Assembly (NCBI RefSeq): GCF_029867415.1
Contig: NC_081181.1
Coordinates: forward strand, 117,987,888 to 118,051,887
Source: Vicia villosa
Taxonomy: Eukaryota; Streptophyta; Magnoliopsida; Fabales; Fabaceae
Reading direction: 5' to 3'
Length of the DNA stretch: 64,000 bases
Under the pieces are notes generated by a model. That model was not told where the DNA came from. It made no database searches and saw only the letters and a list, made by a program, of their open reading frames with translations. Both the position numbers and the translations under genes were made by a program. Within the stretch, counting starts at the first letter, position 1; each line of letters opens with the position of its first letter. This document shows, piece after piece, positions 45,877-57,000 of this stretch.

Positions 45877-47029
45877 GGGTTAATACTACTTTACCCCCTG
45901 CCATATAGGTGAGATTCGGTTTACCCCCCTCTAAAAAAAAACTTATTGGACAAACCTTGCCAAACAAAGGTTCCATCAAATTTGACCCTGATCAATTTTT
46001 TTGACCAAGATTCTTAGAATCTTGCCTACATGGCATTTTTGGTAGTGCTGACTGTACAGCACATAAGCAATGTGGCACAGTCAGCACTGCCACGTGGAAT
46101 TTAATTTTTTTTTTTATAATTTTTTTATTGATTTTTTTTTTTGTTGATTTTTTTAAATTTTTATTTTTAAAAAATTTAATATTTTTTTTTAAAAAAAATT
46201 AATATTTTTTTTGTTGATTTTTCAAAAAAAAAATTTTATTATTTTTTTAAAAAAATATTTGACAGTACCTGCGGATTTACATACGAATTTGACAATACCC
46301 GCGGATTTACCTACGGATTTAAAAATACCTGCGGATTCACCTACGGATTTGACAATACCTGCGGATTTACCTACAAATTTGACAATACCTGGGGATTTAC
46401 CTTTAAGAATACCTGCGGATATACCTGCGAATTTACCTGCGAATTTACCTACGAATTTGACAATACCTGCGGATTTACCTACGGATTTAAAAATACCTGC
46501 GGATTTGACAATACCTGCGGATTTACTTGCAGATTTACCTACGAATTTATAATTACCTACGGATTTACCTTTAAAAATACATGCGGATTTACCTACGAAT
46601 TCGACAATACCTGCGGATTTACCTACGGATTTGAAAATACATGCGAATTTATATATTATAAAAATAAATTTTAAATAATAATTAAAAAATTGGAAAAATA
46701 TTTTTTAAAAACGTAAAAACAATATTAAATTTTAAAAAAAATAATAATAATTTTTTTTTTAAAGAAAATCAACAAAAAAAATTAAAAAAAATCAATAAAA
46801 ATTTTTAATTCCACGTGGCAGTGCTGACTGTGCCACATTGCTTATGTGTTGTACAGTCAGCACTACTAAAAATGCCATGTAGGCAAGATTCTAAGAATCT
46901 TGGCCAAAAAAATTGATCAGGGTCAAATTTGATGGAATCTTTATTTTGCAAGGTTTGTCCAATAATTTTTTTTTAGAGGTTGTAAACCGAATCTCGCCTA
47001 TATGGCAGGGGGTAAAGTAGTATTAACCC
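45877..47029. mobile_element. Mutator-like element with 230-bp inverted repeats
   Basis: The left arm starts GGGTTAATACTACTTTACCC; the right arm is its complement, ending GTAGTATTAACCC. The arms extend for about 225-240 bp, to ...GCACTGCCACGTGGAATT. The 9-bp target duplication TTTAAAAAA is at 45868-45876 and 47030-47038. Between the arms lie only poly-A/T DNA and a 30-bp minisatellite, with no transposase, so it is non-autonomous. Confidence 0.9.
46262..46650. repeat. 30-bp minisatellite inside the MULE
   Basis: The unit is ACCTGCGGATTTACCTACGG plus ATTTGACAAT, in about a dozen imperfect copies. One frame would read a decapeptide IPADLPTDLT repeat, but it has no ATG and stops at 46550, so I do not call a gene. 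Confidence 0.85.
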
Positions 47030-47600
47030 TTTAAAAAATTGTTCTTTTAGCTTTTTCAGTTTGAAAAGGCTATCCATACTGTTATACCCCAAAATTTGCC
47101 CACATCCTTTTTTAAGAAAACTTCAATCTGAAAATTAAGAGTTTCATATAAACATGGATTTTTATTTCAAATATCCTAAACATATGAAGTGCTTAAATTT
47201 CAGAATTTCTCTTACACAGTAACTTGGCTAACAGTGGAATTTATTCTTACGCAAACGCCAAATGCTGTTCATTACACCACAAATACTATTTATTTATTTT
47301 ACAGATAAATAGTACTAACACAGTTCATGCAGGGTTAAATCCTTTTTGCAGGCGCAAAAGCAGGAAACTCACACTGTACTGGTAACAATTGTTTTTGGTT
47401 TCCCACTAACTTTTGTACTATATTCCATTATTTTCAAAATCTTTTCAAATCTCTTCTTTCCAATTCAAATCTCAACTTTATTCTACACATCTCTCTTTTC
47501 CCAACAATACCTTACACTTTCTTTCAAATCTCACCACCACTCAAATCTCCTTTTGTACGGAATCACATCATTCCCCAACGTCTCTATCATCTTTCCATTC

Positions 47601-47609
47601 TATAAAAAC
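47601..47609 (+). promoter_or_regulatory. TATA box upstream of the small LTR ORF
   Basis: TATAAAAAC, 100 bp upstream of the ATG at 47701. Transcription starting about 30 nt downstream would make that ATG the first in the RNA, since no ATG lies between 47610 and 47700. Confidence 0.55.
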
Positions 47610-47700
47610 CTCTCATTCTTCCCACAAATCTCACATCAAATTCTAAATCATCTTTCAAATTCCTACCTCATAATCCATCATTTCTTCTTCCCTAGCAAAA

Positions 47701-47868
47701 ATGGCAAAATGGATAGAAACACTGTTTCTTACAGTCATCACCATTGTTACGGTGATCATGACTTTCTTCTGCCTACACAGTCCTGAGGAGTGTGGACCTG
47801 CAATGGTTATGCTCCCAATCATCTACATGTTATTGATCATAGCATGGTTCATCAACCGTCATTTTTAA
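47701..47868 (+). CDS. 55-residue two-membrane-segment ORF in the Ogre LTR
   Basis: ATG in strong context (A at -3, G at +4), TAA at 47866-47868. Start: MAKWIETLFLTVITIVTVIM; then FFCLHSPEECGPAM, and MLPIIYMLLIIAWFINRHF at the end. Residues about 8-25 and 34-51 are hydrophobic and long enough to span a membrane, joined by a short acidic turn with cysteines at 24 and 31; the tail is basic. A membrane hairpin is the simplest reading. It is too short for the usual gene finders' limits. I recognise no family. It may be a chance ORF, but the TATA spacing, start context and composition argue for a real small gene of the LTR. Confidence 0.5.
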   Translation: MAKWIETLFLTVITIVTVIMTFFCLHSPEECGPAMVMLPIIYMLLIIAWFINRHF

Positions 47869-49473
47869 AGTTTGCCGTGTTTCTTATTTTCTTAAACGTA
47901 CCGTCTATTCGTCGTACTGTTCAATAGTATGTAATATTTATACTGTCAGTATTAAATGTTGTACTATTTGTCATAATATTGCTTAATTACTAAGATAATA
48001 TTTTGTGTGTTTCTGCCAGTCAAATATTTCTATTTCTGTGCAGTAAACAATTTTCAGGTTATTATCGGTAATTTTACCCGCATACTGTAAATATCTGTTA
48101 TTATGTTTCTGTTTTCTAACAAGTCATGTAAATAAATTTTTCATGCTTCACATATAACAAAAACAAAAATAACAACAAAAAAGAAAATTAACTTTGACAG
48201 TTGATTTTTTTTCACTTTAACTGCTGCTTCAGTACACGAACAGTCGGTTGACAGACAAACTGCAGACAGTACAATTCACAGTGATTTGTACAATCAATCA
48301 AATCAATCATTCACAATTCAAATTTCCAAGATTTTTGTGTTAGAAGTCTTCTAAATATCACATGATTAGCAGAAACTCAGCACTGCACAAAAATCAGGTA
48401 CGCTTAACTACCTCCTATACAGACAGTCCCTAATCAGGGTTTTTCTTGTTTTAACAGGAGCAACAAGTTTTTGAGAGCTCAAATGGATTTCATATACATC
48501 CATACATCTCAAAGTACCATCATACAAATTTTCAAACTTCAATTCACTCAGACGCACCGTCAGCAGCTCAAACAGTCAACAGACGACCCGTTTGACCAAA
48601 AAAGTCAACTGACAGTCAAAAATGAAATTTTTTGTCAAAATCCATATTTTGTCAAAGGATTCAACATTTGATCATTGGATGATCACAATTCATCAAGGAA
48701 AGATCAAAAATCAACAAAACCCTAAGATTCAAAATTAGGGTTTTTGCCTGAAAAGTCAACTCAACTTTGACTGATCATAACTCTCTCATCCTTCATCCAA
48801 AAAATTCAAACCAAAGCTTGTTTTGAAGGAAATTCAATTATCTTTCAAATGCCATTGATCCCATGGTCATTGGATTCACCATTTGAAAAATATGACCAAA
48901 GACATTACAGGTCATTTTCAAAGTCAACAAAAAGACACTTTTTTCAAAAGGACACACAAGGAGCTTCAAAAATCATTTTGACATGAGACCAAAGACATTG
49001 GTTAGAGGACTCTTTGAGGTTTCCAAAAAGTGCAAGATCTCCTTCATATGACAAAAATTGAAGGATTTACACCTTGTTGAAGTTGGCTAAATTTTGGGAA
49101 AATGCATGAAATCAACATTGCTCAAAAATGTATTTTTTCCAAATGGGGCCAAGTTTTCAGCATTCAAACAGCACTTCCATGATGATATGGGCCTCCCACG
49201 ACCAAGGCTAGGCCCATAACATTTTTTTATCCATTTTTGCTTGATTTTTTCTTATTTTAAGATTAAATAAAAAAGTAAAATGGAAGGATAATGGATAGCT
49301 TGCAAATCAAGCATGACTCATCAAAGACTCATTCAAAAAGCAAAGTGCAGCAGAGGGAGAGAAGAAAATCAAGGCATAGTAGCTTAAATGCCAAGCCACC
49401 ATTGTTGAAAAAGTCAAGATTCCAAAGATACTCATCAATGCTTTTGGCTTAAGTTCTAAGCACTCTAAATGCT

Positions 49474-49480
49474 TATAAAT
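49474..49480 (+). promoter_or_regulatory. second TATA box in the Ogre LTR
   Basis: TATAAAT within CTAAATGCTTATAAATAAGC, followed by a phrase like a retroelement R region (AGGGGAGACGAG..AACCACTTGTAATTTTC). This is the better candidate for the genomic RNA promoter. Confidence 0.5.
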
Positions 49481-51762
49481 AAGCTATCTTACTTCAGTAA
49501 CAAAGGGGAGACGAGTTCAGAAGCATCCCTAAGCATATAGCATACTTGTAACCACTTGTAATTTTCAAAGAAACTTGAAATTCGAATTTTAAGTTTCAGT
49601 CCATTTCAATATAAAATAAACATTCAAACATCATCTCTGAGCTACACTGAATCAATTCCAATCATTTCCAACTCATAAACTTCACTGAATCGAGCTATAT
49701 AAAGCCACGGTTTGTTCAAACTAAAACCAACTTATATCTCATAACTCACGCACATTTAACAAGATGTAGATGCATAATTGTGTTTGGTTTGAAGCTCTGG
49801 TCGTTTCTGGAGCTTCAATTGGATTTTAATGGATGTTTGTAGCATATACCATTTTAGGGTTTACTTAGCTCAAAATTAGGGTTCTTCATTAGGGCCAAAA
49901 TTAAAACAAATTAAGGGCAGGGTTACATTCAGTGGAACAAGACGAATCCAATGGTACCATCGCGCCTGATTTCTATGCTTGTTTGACCCTATTCGTTATT
50001 TTGCAGATTTAGGGTTCACTTACAATAGCGCTTTTTTACAAAAGCGCTGTAAAAGGCCTTGTCTGAAGGTTGAAGACGATGAGGTGTCGCCCCCTCATTG
50101 GTCCAGGAGCGCGCGCGTGTTTTTAAATTTATCTCTGATTCTGTGCTTTGCAGGTGTACTGATCACCACGTGCCTCAATTTCTGGACCATCTGATCTCAT
50201 TTAATGAATGATTCAACGCGCCAGATCACTCTTCCTCACCATGCGCCCTCACTAATTACCACACAGGATCAGTATCCTTTTATTTTCTATTTTATTTTCT
50301 ATTTTATTTAATTTCTTTGTTAAATTAATTAAAAATAGTTTTAAAAATCCAAAAAATACACAAAAAATATTTTTAGACTTCTAAAATAATATATTATTTT
50401 CTGAAATAAAAATATTTTATTTTCTTCAAAATTTTAATATTTTTGCATAATTAATTAGTATGTATTTATATATTTGCTTTTTAATTATTCTAACCAATCA
50501 AAAAATCCTAAAAAAAATTGTTCTTTGTGTTAAATATTGTTTATATATTATAAACTAATTTTGTACATATTTTGAATAATTTTCTTTTTAAGTTTTAATT
50601 ATTTGTATAATTATTTGCATAATTATGTTTTAATTAACTTAAATCAATTTCAAATCAATTTCAAAAATTCCAAAAAAATTAGTTTTGTTCTAAAATCAAT
50701 GAACAAACATTTTGTACATATTTTTAAACTTATTTGCTAGGTTTAATCATATTTCCATCTTTTCTTTATTTTAAATTAATTAATAATGCATTAATTATAT
50801 TTAAAATAAATCACAAAAATACAAAAATATGCCTTTTATTTCTTGCAATTTAAAGTTCCTAGATAAATGTATAGGATGTCAAATTCATGTAAATAGGTTA
50901 GTTTACATTTCCCGCAAAATCGATGTAATAGCGTAGATTTACTTTCCGCACTTTACATTCCCGCATTTTAATTTCCAGTACCCATATAAACTGCGTGTAT
51001 GTCAAAGATAAAACTGAACCGTCAGATCACTAACTTCAAAGATAAATATCTGAATTCAATCACAACCACATTTGCACCTCTTAGGGTAATCCCTTTTCAC
51101 TCTTTTCAAAATCAAAGTCACATCTCTACTGTTTCGAGTACAAAATCGAACCTTTTGTTTATATCCGACGAATGGATAGATTTTTAAAGGGAACAAGGAT
51201 AAAGACCTCCTAACTCAGGGTAGACCTCCTAGTTTGCTTGCTCAAAATCAAAACAAACAAAATTCTCATACACTGTTGTTTTTTTAAAAACGAATTTTCC
51301 AAAAGACAATATTTTGTATACATCCAAACACGGATCATTACAAAATTAACGATCTTTTCAAAACATCTTTCGAAAGATAAACAAGCATTTGTATATATCC
51401 GCACAAGGATCATTACAAATTCTATTTGCAAAGGTATTTCAAAAACACAGGTAAAGCATTCCGAATCAATTGAAAAGTAAAGCAAATGAGCTAAGCAAAC
51501 TAAAGAGCCCATGGATAACCATGGATACAAAGGGTGCTAACACCTTCCCTTTGTATAACCTACCCCCTTACCCAGAATCTCTCAAAGGTCTTTTTTCTGT
51601 TTCTTTTATAAACCTTTCCTTCATTGGATAAAATAAAAGGTCGGTGGCGACTCTGTAAACTTTTTCAAAAGTGGCGCGAAAGCGTCCGATCGACAAAAAA
51701 GGAGTCAGTTCACGTATCCCACACCACGGAGGGGTATGGCCCGAAAGGACGGTCCACAGAAC

Positions 51763-51780
51763 TGGCGACTCTGCTGGGGA
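51763..51780 (+). other. Ogre primer binding site
   Basis: TGGCGACTCTGCTGGGGA, the Ogre-type site (tRNA-Arg in the literature), four bases after the LTR end. Confidence 0.9.
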
Positions 51781-52429
51781 ATACAAATTCAAAATGTTTT
51801 CAAAAGGGGTTACCTTTAGAGTATAGATCATTTCGATGTTTTCAATTGTTTGATCTGATTGCTTTACTTTTCACAGGTTTGCTTGGGTACTTTGCTTGTG
51901 TGAAAGATTCTAACCCGAATCTCGAGATACCTTAAGTATATGACAATAGACCAAGGAAACTGTACGGCATGTACCGATACGGTTGATCTGGTAGTCATCG
52001 TTAGTGTGATACTTTGGTTTATACTGATGTCCCTTGAAAGCGATCAAGGAGTATATTAGGCTTCCGAAGTGTCATTAACACTAATTTGTCTTAGAACCTT
52101 TTAGTTGAACTTGACTTGTGGCCTATTAAGTGGCTAGCTTTGAAATTGATCGAAGCTAGTTATCCTCGAGGAATATTCTTGATCGGCCGTCCGAGCGCCG
52201 TATTGAGATATTGTCTCCAAGGATCATAGAACCCGAATACTATTCTAGGACAGGTTTTCAACCAACTCAACTTCAGAGGGGAGGGTATCACCTATCAACC
52301 TCATGCAAGCCTTTAAACCTAAGGCTATTGTTTGATTTGTTTTTGTGTGCCACATGTTTGCATCATAAACACATCATTTTTCACTACACATTTCAAGGAT
52401 CAAAGAGTTTACTTTTGTTTTTGCAGGTA
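51781..52429 (+). other. Ogre leader before ORF1
   Basis: About 650 nt without a supported ORF. It ends TTGTTTTTGCAGGTA, directly before the ORF1 ATG. The TTTTTGCAG looks like a splice acceptor, so ORF1 may be expressed from a spliced leader. Confidence 0.5.
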
Positions 52430-53773
52430 ATGGCTCCCGCCACCAGAGATTACATCCGAATCAATATCTCAACGATACCGTCTGAGCTAAAAGACTTGGT
52501 GTCAGAATTCCCCAGGAATGTTCAATTCACTGAAAAGCATGGTCACCTACTCCATCTGGTTACCTCAAAGTTTGAAGAAGACATGATACGGGTCCTGTTC
52601 CAGTTCTTCGACCCTGAACATCATTGCTTCACATTTCCTGATTACCAGTTGGTACCCACTTTGGAAGAATTCTCTGAATTAATTGGATTACCAATCCGAG
52701 ATCAATTACCTTTCACTGGTTTAGAAAGAAAACCAAAACCTGAAGTCATTGCTGCTGCTTTACATCTGCAAAAGTCAGAAATCAAATCCAATTGGGAAAC
52801 AAAGAGTGGAGTTGAGGGTTTGCTTGCCAAATTCTTACTGGAAAAGGCTCGACTACTGCTAGAAAACAAAAGTTATCCAGCTTTTGAAGAAGTTATGGCT
52901 CTTTTGATCTATGGGTTGGTTTTGTTCCCAAATCCCGACCAGTTCATAAGTGTACACATCATCAACCTTTTCCTAATTCGCAACCCGGTACCAACATTGC
53001 TGGGAGACATCCTACACTCTCTACACACTCGTACCACGAAGAAGCGAGGAACTCTCATGTGCTGTATACCACTGCTGGCTAGGTGGTTTACATGTCATCT
53101 TCCCCGATCAGTACTGAGAAATGAACAAAGAGCACAATGGTCTTACAGAATCATGTCTTTATCTCATTCAGATATCCGATGGAACAACTTCTTTCAAAGA
53201 GACATTACTATCATTGATCATTGTGGAGAATACCCTAATGTGCCACTCCTTGGCATTAAAGGAGGTATCACTTACAATCCCTCTCTAGCTCTACGCCAAT
53301 TCGGATATGCAAGAAGCAACGGTCCTCATAACATGATTATCCGTGGCATTGTGTTTGATTACGAGAATGATTCTCACAGACACCGACGAAGATTCATACA
53401 GGCTTGGGACAGTGTCTATAGAATAGAAAGCAAAACTCTGGGGCAATGGAATTCTATTCCTATGGAACTTTACCTCAGATGGGTGCGTACTCATGCTCAA
53501 AAACTCATGATGCCCTATCCCGCTGTTCTACCTGTGACTATCAAATCAGAAGTCGAAGGTTACGAACCTCAAGTTATTCTACACCCGGATATGCCAACTG
53601 ACTTGGAAGAGTTGCAAAAATCCTGGGTTCAACTCAAAGAGGAAAGAGACACCTTCAAAGAACACTGTCAGGACTATGAGAGAAGGCTATTCGAGCTCAC
53701 CAGACAGCTTCAAGAAGAACAAAGAATCAACGCATTCCTGGGGACAAAGAGAAAGCGTCCACGGGAGACCTGA
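52430..53773 (+). CDS. Ogre ORF1 (DUF7745-like), 447 aa
   Basis: The ATG at 52430 (MAPATRDYIRINISTIPSEL) is the first real ATG of a frame that is open earlier without one. Core motifs: FFDPEHHCFTFPDYQLVPTL, EEFSELIGLPIRDQLPFTGL, LFPNPDQFISVHIINLFLIR and a tryptophan/arginine-rich middle. The last 70 residues (EELQKSWVQLKEERDTFKEH..RRLFELTRQLQEEQR) form a probable coiled coil, ending in a basic KRKRPRET tail that could be a nuclear signal. ORF1 upstream of gag is an Ogre hallmark; its function is unknown. The general look recalls plant mobile/DUF7745 proteins. The frame is complete and undamaged. Confidence 0.85.
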   Translation: MAPATRDYIRINISTIPSELKDLVSEFPRNVQFTEKHGHLLHLVTSKFEEDMIRVLFQFFDPEHHCFTFPDYQLVPTLEEFSELIGLPIRDQLPFTGLERKPKPEVIAAALHLQKSEIKSNWETKSGVEGLLAKFLLEKARLLLENKSYPAFEEVMALLIYGLVLFPNPDQFISVHIINLFLIRNPVPTLLGDILHSLHTRTTKKRGTLMCCIPLLARWFTCHLPRSVLRNEQRAQWSYRIMSLSHSDIRWNNFFQRDITIIDHCGEYPNVPLLGIKGGITYNPSLALRQFGYARSNGPHNMIIRGIVFDYENDSHRHRRRFIQAWDSVYRIESKTLGQWNSIPMELYLRWVRTHAQKLMMPYPAVLPVTIKSEVEGYEPQVILHPDMPTDLEELQKSWVQLKEERDTFKEHCQDYERRLFELTRQLQEEQRINAFLGTKRKRPRET

Positions 53774-54040
53774 AGGATCATTCCATTTTATTTCTGTCTT
53801 GTAAGCCCAAATGAGGCAAATAAAAAAGAAGCAGAAAAAGAAAAAAGAAATAAATTGATTAACTAACGTTTGTTTCTTCTTTAACAAATCTAAACTCTAA
53901 GATCCTTGAAAAATTGCACACACATTTCACTTCATGCATTGCATATACATTTCATACATTGCATTCATATACATTGCATTTGCATTTCATACATTGCATA
54001 CACATGGCATCCAGTCATACACATTTCATAACAGGTTCTC

Positions 54041-57000
54041 ATGACGGGTTTCTCATCTCTTCGCTGTTTATTTCAGTCAGAAGAGATGGAATCTGAGGCA
54101 AGCATCAAGAATCTCGAAGTACAGAATGCCCAAGTTCAAGTGGCAATTCTGGAACTGGCAAAGGGGCAACAAGAGCTGAAAGCCCTGATACTCAAGAAGA
54201 AGAAGAAGCCCAAAGAATCTGCAGGCTTGAGTTACCTGAGAAGGAAGATCAAGATCCCTGTCAAAAAGATCAAAAAGCCACCAATCCCTGAAATAGTCGG
54301 TGATGGTGAACAAGAAGATAATCAAAGCAACCAGGGTTCTGCTAAACCCTCTCTCTCTTCAAATGAAGAAGAAGATCATTCTGGAGACGAACAGGATGAT
54401 GACAAATACCAACAGTTGGAGGATCGTATGAAAGCTATGGAAATACAAAAAATACCTGGCTTAGATTTCAATGATCTGGGACTCGTGTCGGATGTTGTCA
54501 TCCCTCCAAAATTCAAAGTTCCAACCTTTGCAAAGTATGATGGAGTTTCTTGTCCAAAACTACATTTGAGATCTTATGTGAGGAAGATACAACCTCATAC
54601 AACAGATAACAAATTGTGGATTCACTTTTTCCAAGAAAGTCTGTCAGGTACACAACTCGAATGGTACTACCAGCTAGAAAATACCAAGGTTCATACTTGG
54701 GAAGAATTAGCTGCTGCTTTTTACAAACAGTACCAATACAATGCTGATCTTACACCCACTCGTACTCAATTGCGAGGCATGTCTATGGGACCAAAAGAAA
54801 GTTTCAAAGAGTATGCACAAAAGTGGAGAGATATGGCTGGAAGGGTTCAACCACCCTTATCTGATCGCGAACTAGTCGACATGTTCATGGGCACTTTAAC
54901 TGGCCCATTCTATAGCCATTTGCTGGGAAGTTCATCATCAGGTTTCACTGACCTAATACTGACCGGAGAACGTGTCGAAAGTGGCATTCGAAATGGAAAA
55001 ATTCAAGTAGGATCCTCCTCTGGTACTACAAAAAGGCCCATCAAAAATGAGGTCAATACAGCGCAAATTCAGACAAGTCACAAAAGTGATCAGCATCAAT
55101 CTGTAGGGGCAGTTATGATCTCCGCATCTGCACCTCAAAAAGATCAACAGCCAAAATATACGCATCGACCAGATGCACCAAGAAGAACTTTCACCAAAAT
55201 CAACATGCCAATCTCTCAGGCATTGCAGCACTTGCTTAAAGCGGATCTGATCACATTAAGGGGTCCTCCGAAGAATGTCAATACTTCTTCTCTGAATTAT
55301 CGCCCTGATGCAACATGTGCCTATCATTCAAACTGTCCAGGACATGACGCAGATCACTGCTGGGCCCTGAAAAATAAAATCCAAGACATGATAGATGCTG
55401 GAGAAATTGAGTTCGATCCTCCAGAAACTCCAAATGTCATCACAGCACCTATGCCAAAGCATGACAAAACTGTTAATGCTATCATAGACACAGTTTACAT
55501 TTATGATGTGAACGAATTATCAACTCCACTCTGCGAAGTCAAAGGAAAGCTAATCCGAGCTGGTTACTTTCCAGGGTGTGACCCCGACTGCTTTTATTGC
55601 ACTTGCCTGCCCAATGGTTGTGAAAATCTGAGGATGGGAATTCAAAAATGGATGGATCGCCGTATCATTATGTTTGAGAGGCTCCCTTCTATGGACGTAC
55701 TGTGCGAAGTCTTTGCAAACGGGATAAGAATAGAGGATGCCTCAGTGATCTCCAGCTTACCATTCAAAATCTCTGCCAAGGCTCCATTCAAAATTTCTGC
55801 TACACTCAAAGTGGCATCAGTAGTCATTGCTAGTCCAACTCCATTTCCATACTCCTCAGACAAAGCTGTCCCATGGGGATATGACACTAATGTTTACATT
55901 CATGGAGTTAAGCAGGATCCCTCGACTAAAGAGGACGCAACACTAACTACTTCAGCTGTAAGTAACATTGCAGGCACTAGCAAGATCACGAGAAGTGGAA
56001 GAATCTTTTCACCAGAAATTTCTCCAAATATTGCTGCTAGTCCAATTCAGGTTCCAATTCCTATTCCAGATATCAACACTCGAGGCAAAGAGCCACTGAT
56101 CGAACCAGTTCAAAATCCGGTAGAGATCACTGCTGAGGATCCATCAAAGCAAGAGATGGACGAAATATTGAAAATCATCTGCAAAAGTGATTACAATATT
56201 GTCGAACAATTGGGGCATACTGCTTCAAAAATCTCAATGTTATCTCTGCTAAAATATTCAGAAGCTCATGCTAAAGCTCTAATGAAGTTCCTTCAAGCTG
56301 CGCATGTGCCTCAAGAAATCCCAATCGACCAATTTGAGAATTGTGTCGCCAGTCTTACAGTGCCCAATGGTCTTGGTTTCTCTGATGTGGATCTAACTCC
56401 TGCTGGAAGAAATCACAACAAGGCCCTGCACATCTCTATCGAATGCAACGGCACCACTCTGTCTCATGTGCTGATAGACAATGGTTCCTCTCTAAACGTG
56501 TTACCAAAGGTAATACTGGAAAAACTTGACTTCAAAGGAGTTGTGCTACAACCAAGTAATGTGGTTGTAAGAGCCTTCGATGGGTCAACAAGAACGGTGT
56601 ACGGAGAAGTTAAGCTCCCAATCAGAGTGGGCTCTCAAACTTTCGATGTTATCTTTTCCGTAATAGACGTTCTTCCAACATACTCCTGTTTACTAGGACG
56701 CCCTTGGATACATGGGGCAAACGCTGTAACTTCTACCCTGCATCAGAAGTTAAAATACCCAGTAAAAGGAAAGGTTGTCACAGTCTATGGCGAAGAAGAA
56801 TATATGGTCAGTCACTTGAGCAACGACAAGTATGTTGAGATGGAGGGCGAATCCATCGAAACTCCGTATCAAGCTTTTGAGGTTGTATCTCCAGATATCT
56901 CTACCACCAAGCATATTCCTGCTACTCCAGCTACAGCTATGGCTTCTCTCAAAGATGCCAAAGCCATGATTGAACAGGGTGATCGCACAGTATGGGGACA

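Larger units (their letters stand above)
45510..47079 (-). repeat. inverted Ogre LTR fragment, split by a MULE
   Basis: AGAGTCGCCACCGACTTTTA, ATTTTATCCAATT and CACCCTTTGTATCCATGGTT are complements of the end of the large Ogre LTR (51500-51660). It is therefore a U5-side LTR piece in minus orientation. The MULE at 45877-47029 lies inside it, and the large Ogre inserts at 47080. Confidence 0.7.
47080..51758 (+). repeat. 5' LTR of the Ogre element
   Basis: It begins TGTTATACCCC and ends CGGTCCACA, four bases before the primer site. Two TATA boxes are seen: TATAAAAAC at 47601 and TATAAATAA at 49474. A short two-membrane-segment ORF follows the first. A long AT-rich tract (50280-50860) lies in its second half. 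The last 250 bp (CACCTTCCCTTTGTATAACC..GGTCGGTGGCGACTC) match the inverted fragment at 45510. Confidence 0.85.

Noticed and set aside
46211..46552. IPADLPTDL repeat protein
   Set aside because: The frame has no ATG, starts in poly-T DNA and stops inside the repeat. I treat it as a minisatellite.
47346..47786. 146-codon ORF overlapping the small LTR ORF
   Set aside because: It begins at TTG, not ATG, and its composition reflects a CT-rich leader. The ATG ORF at 47701 in another frame is better supported.
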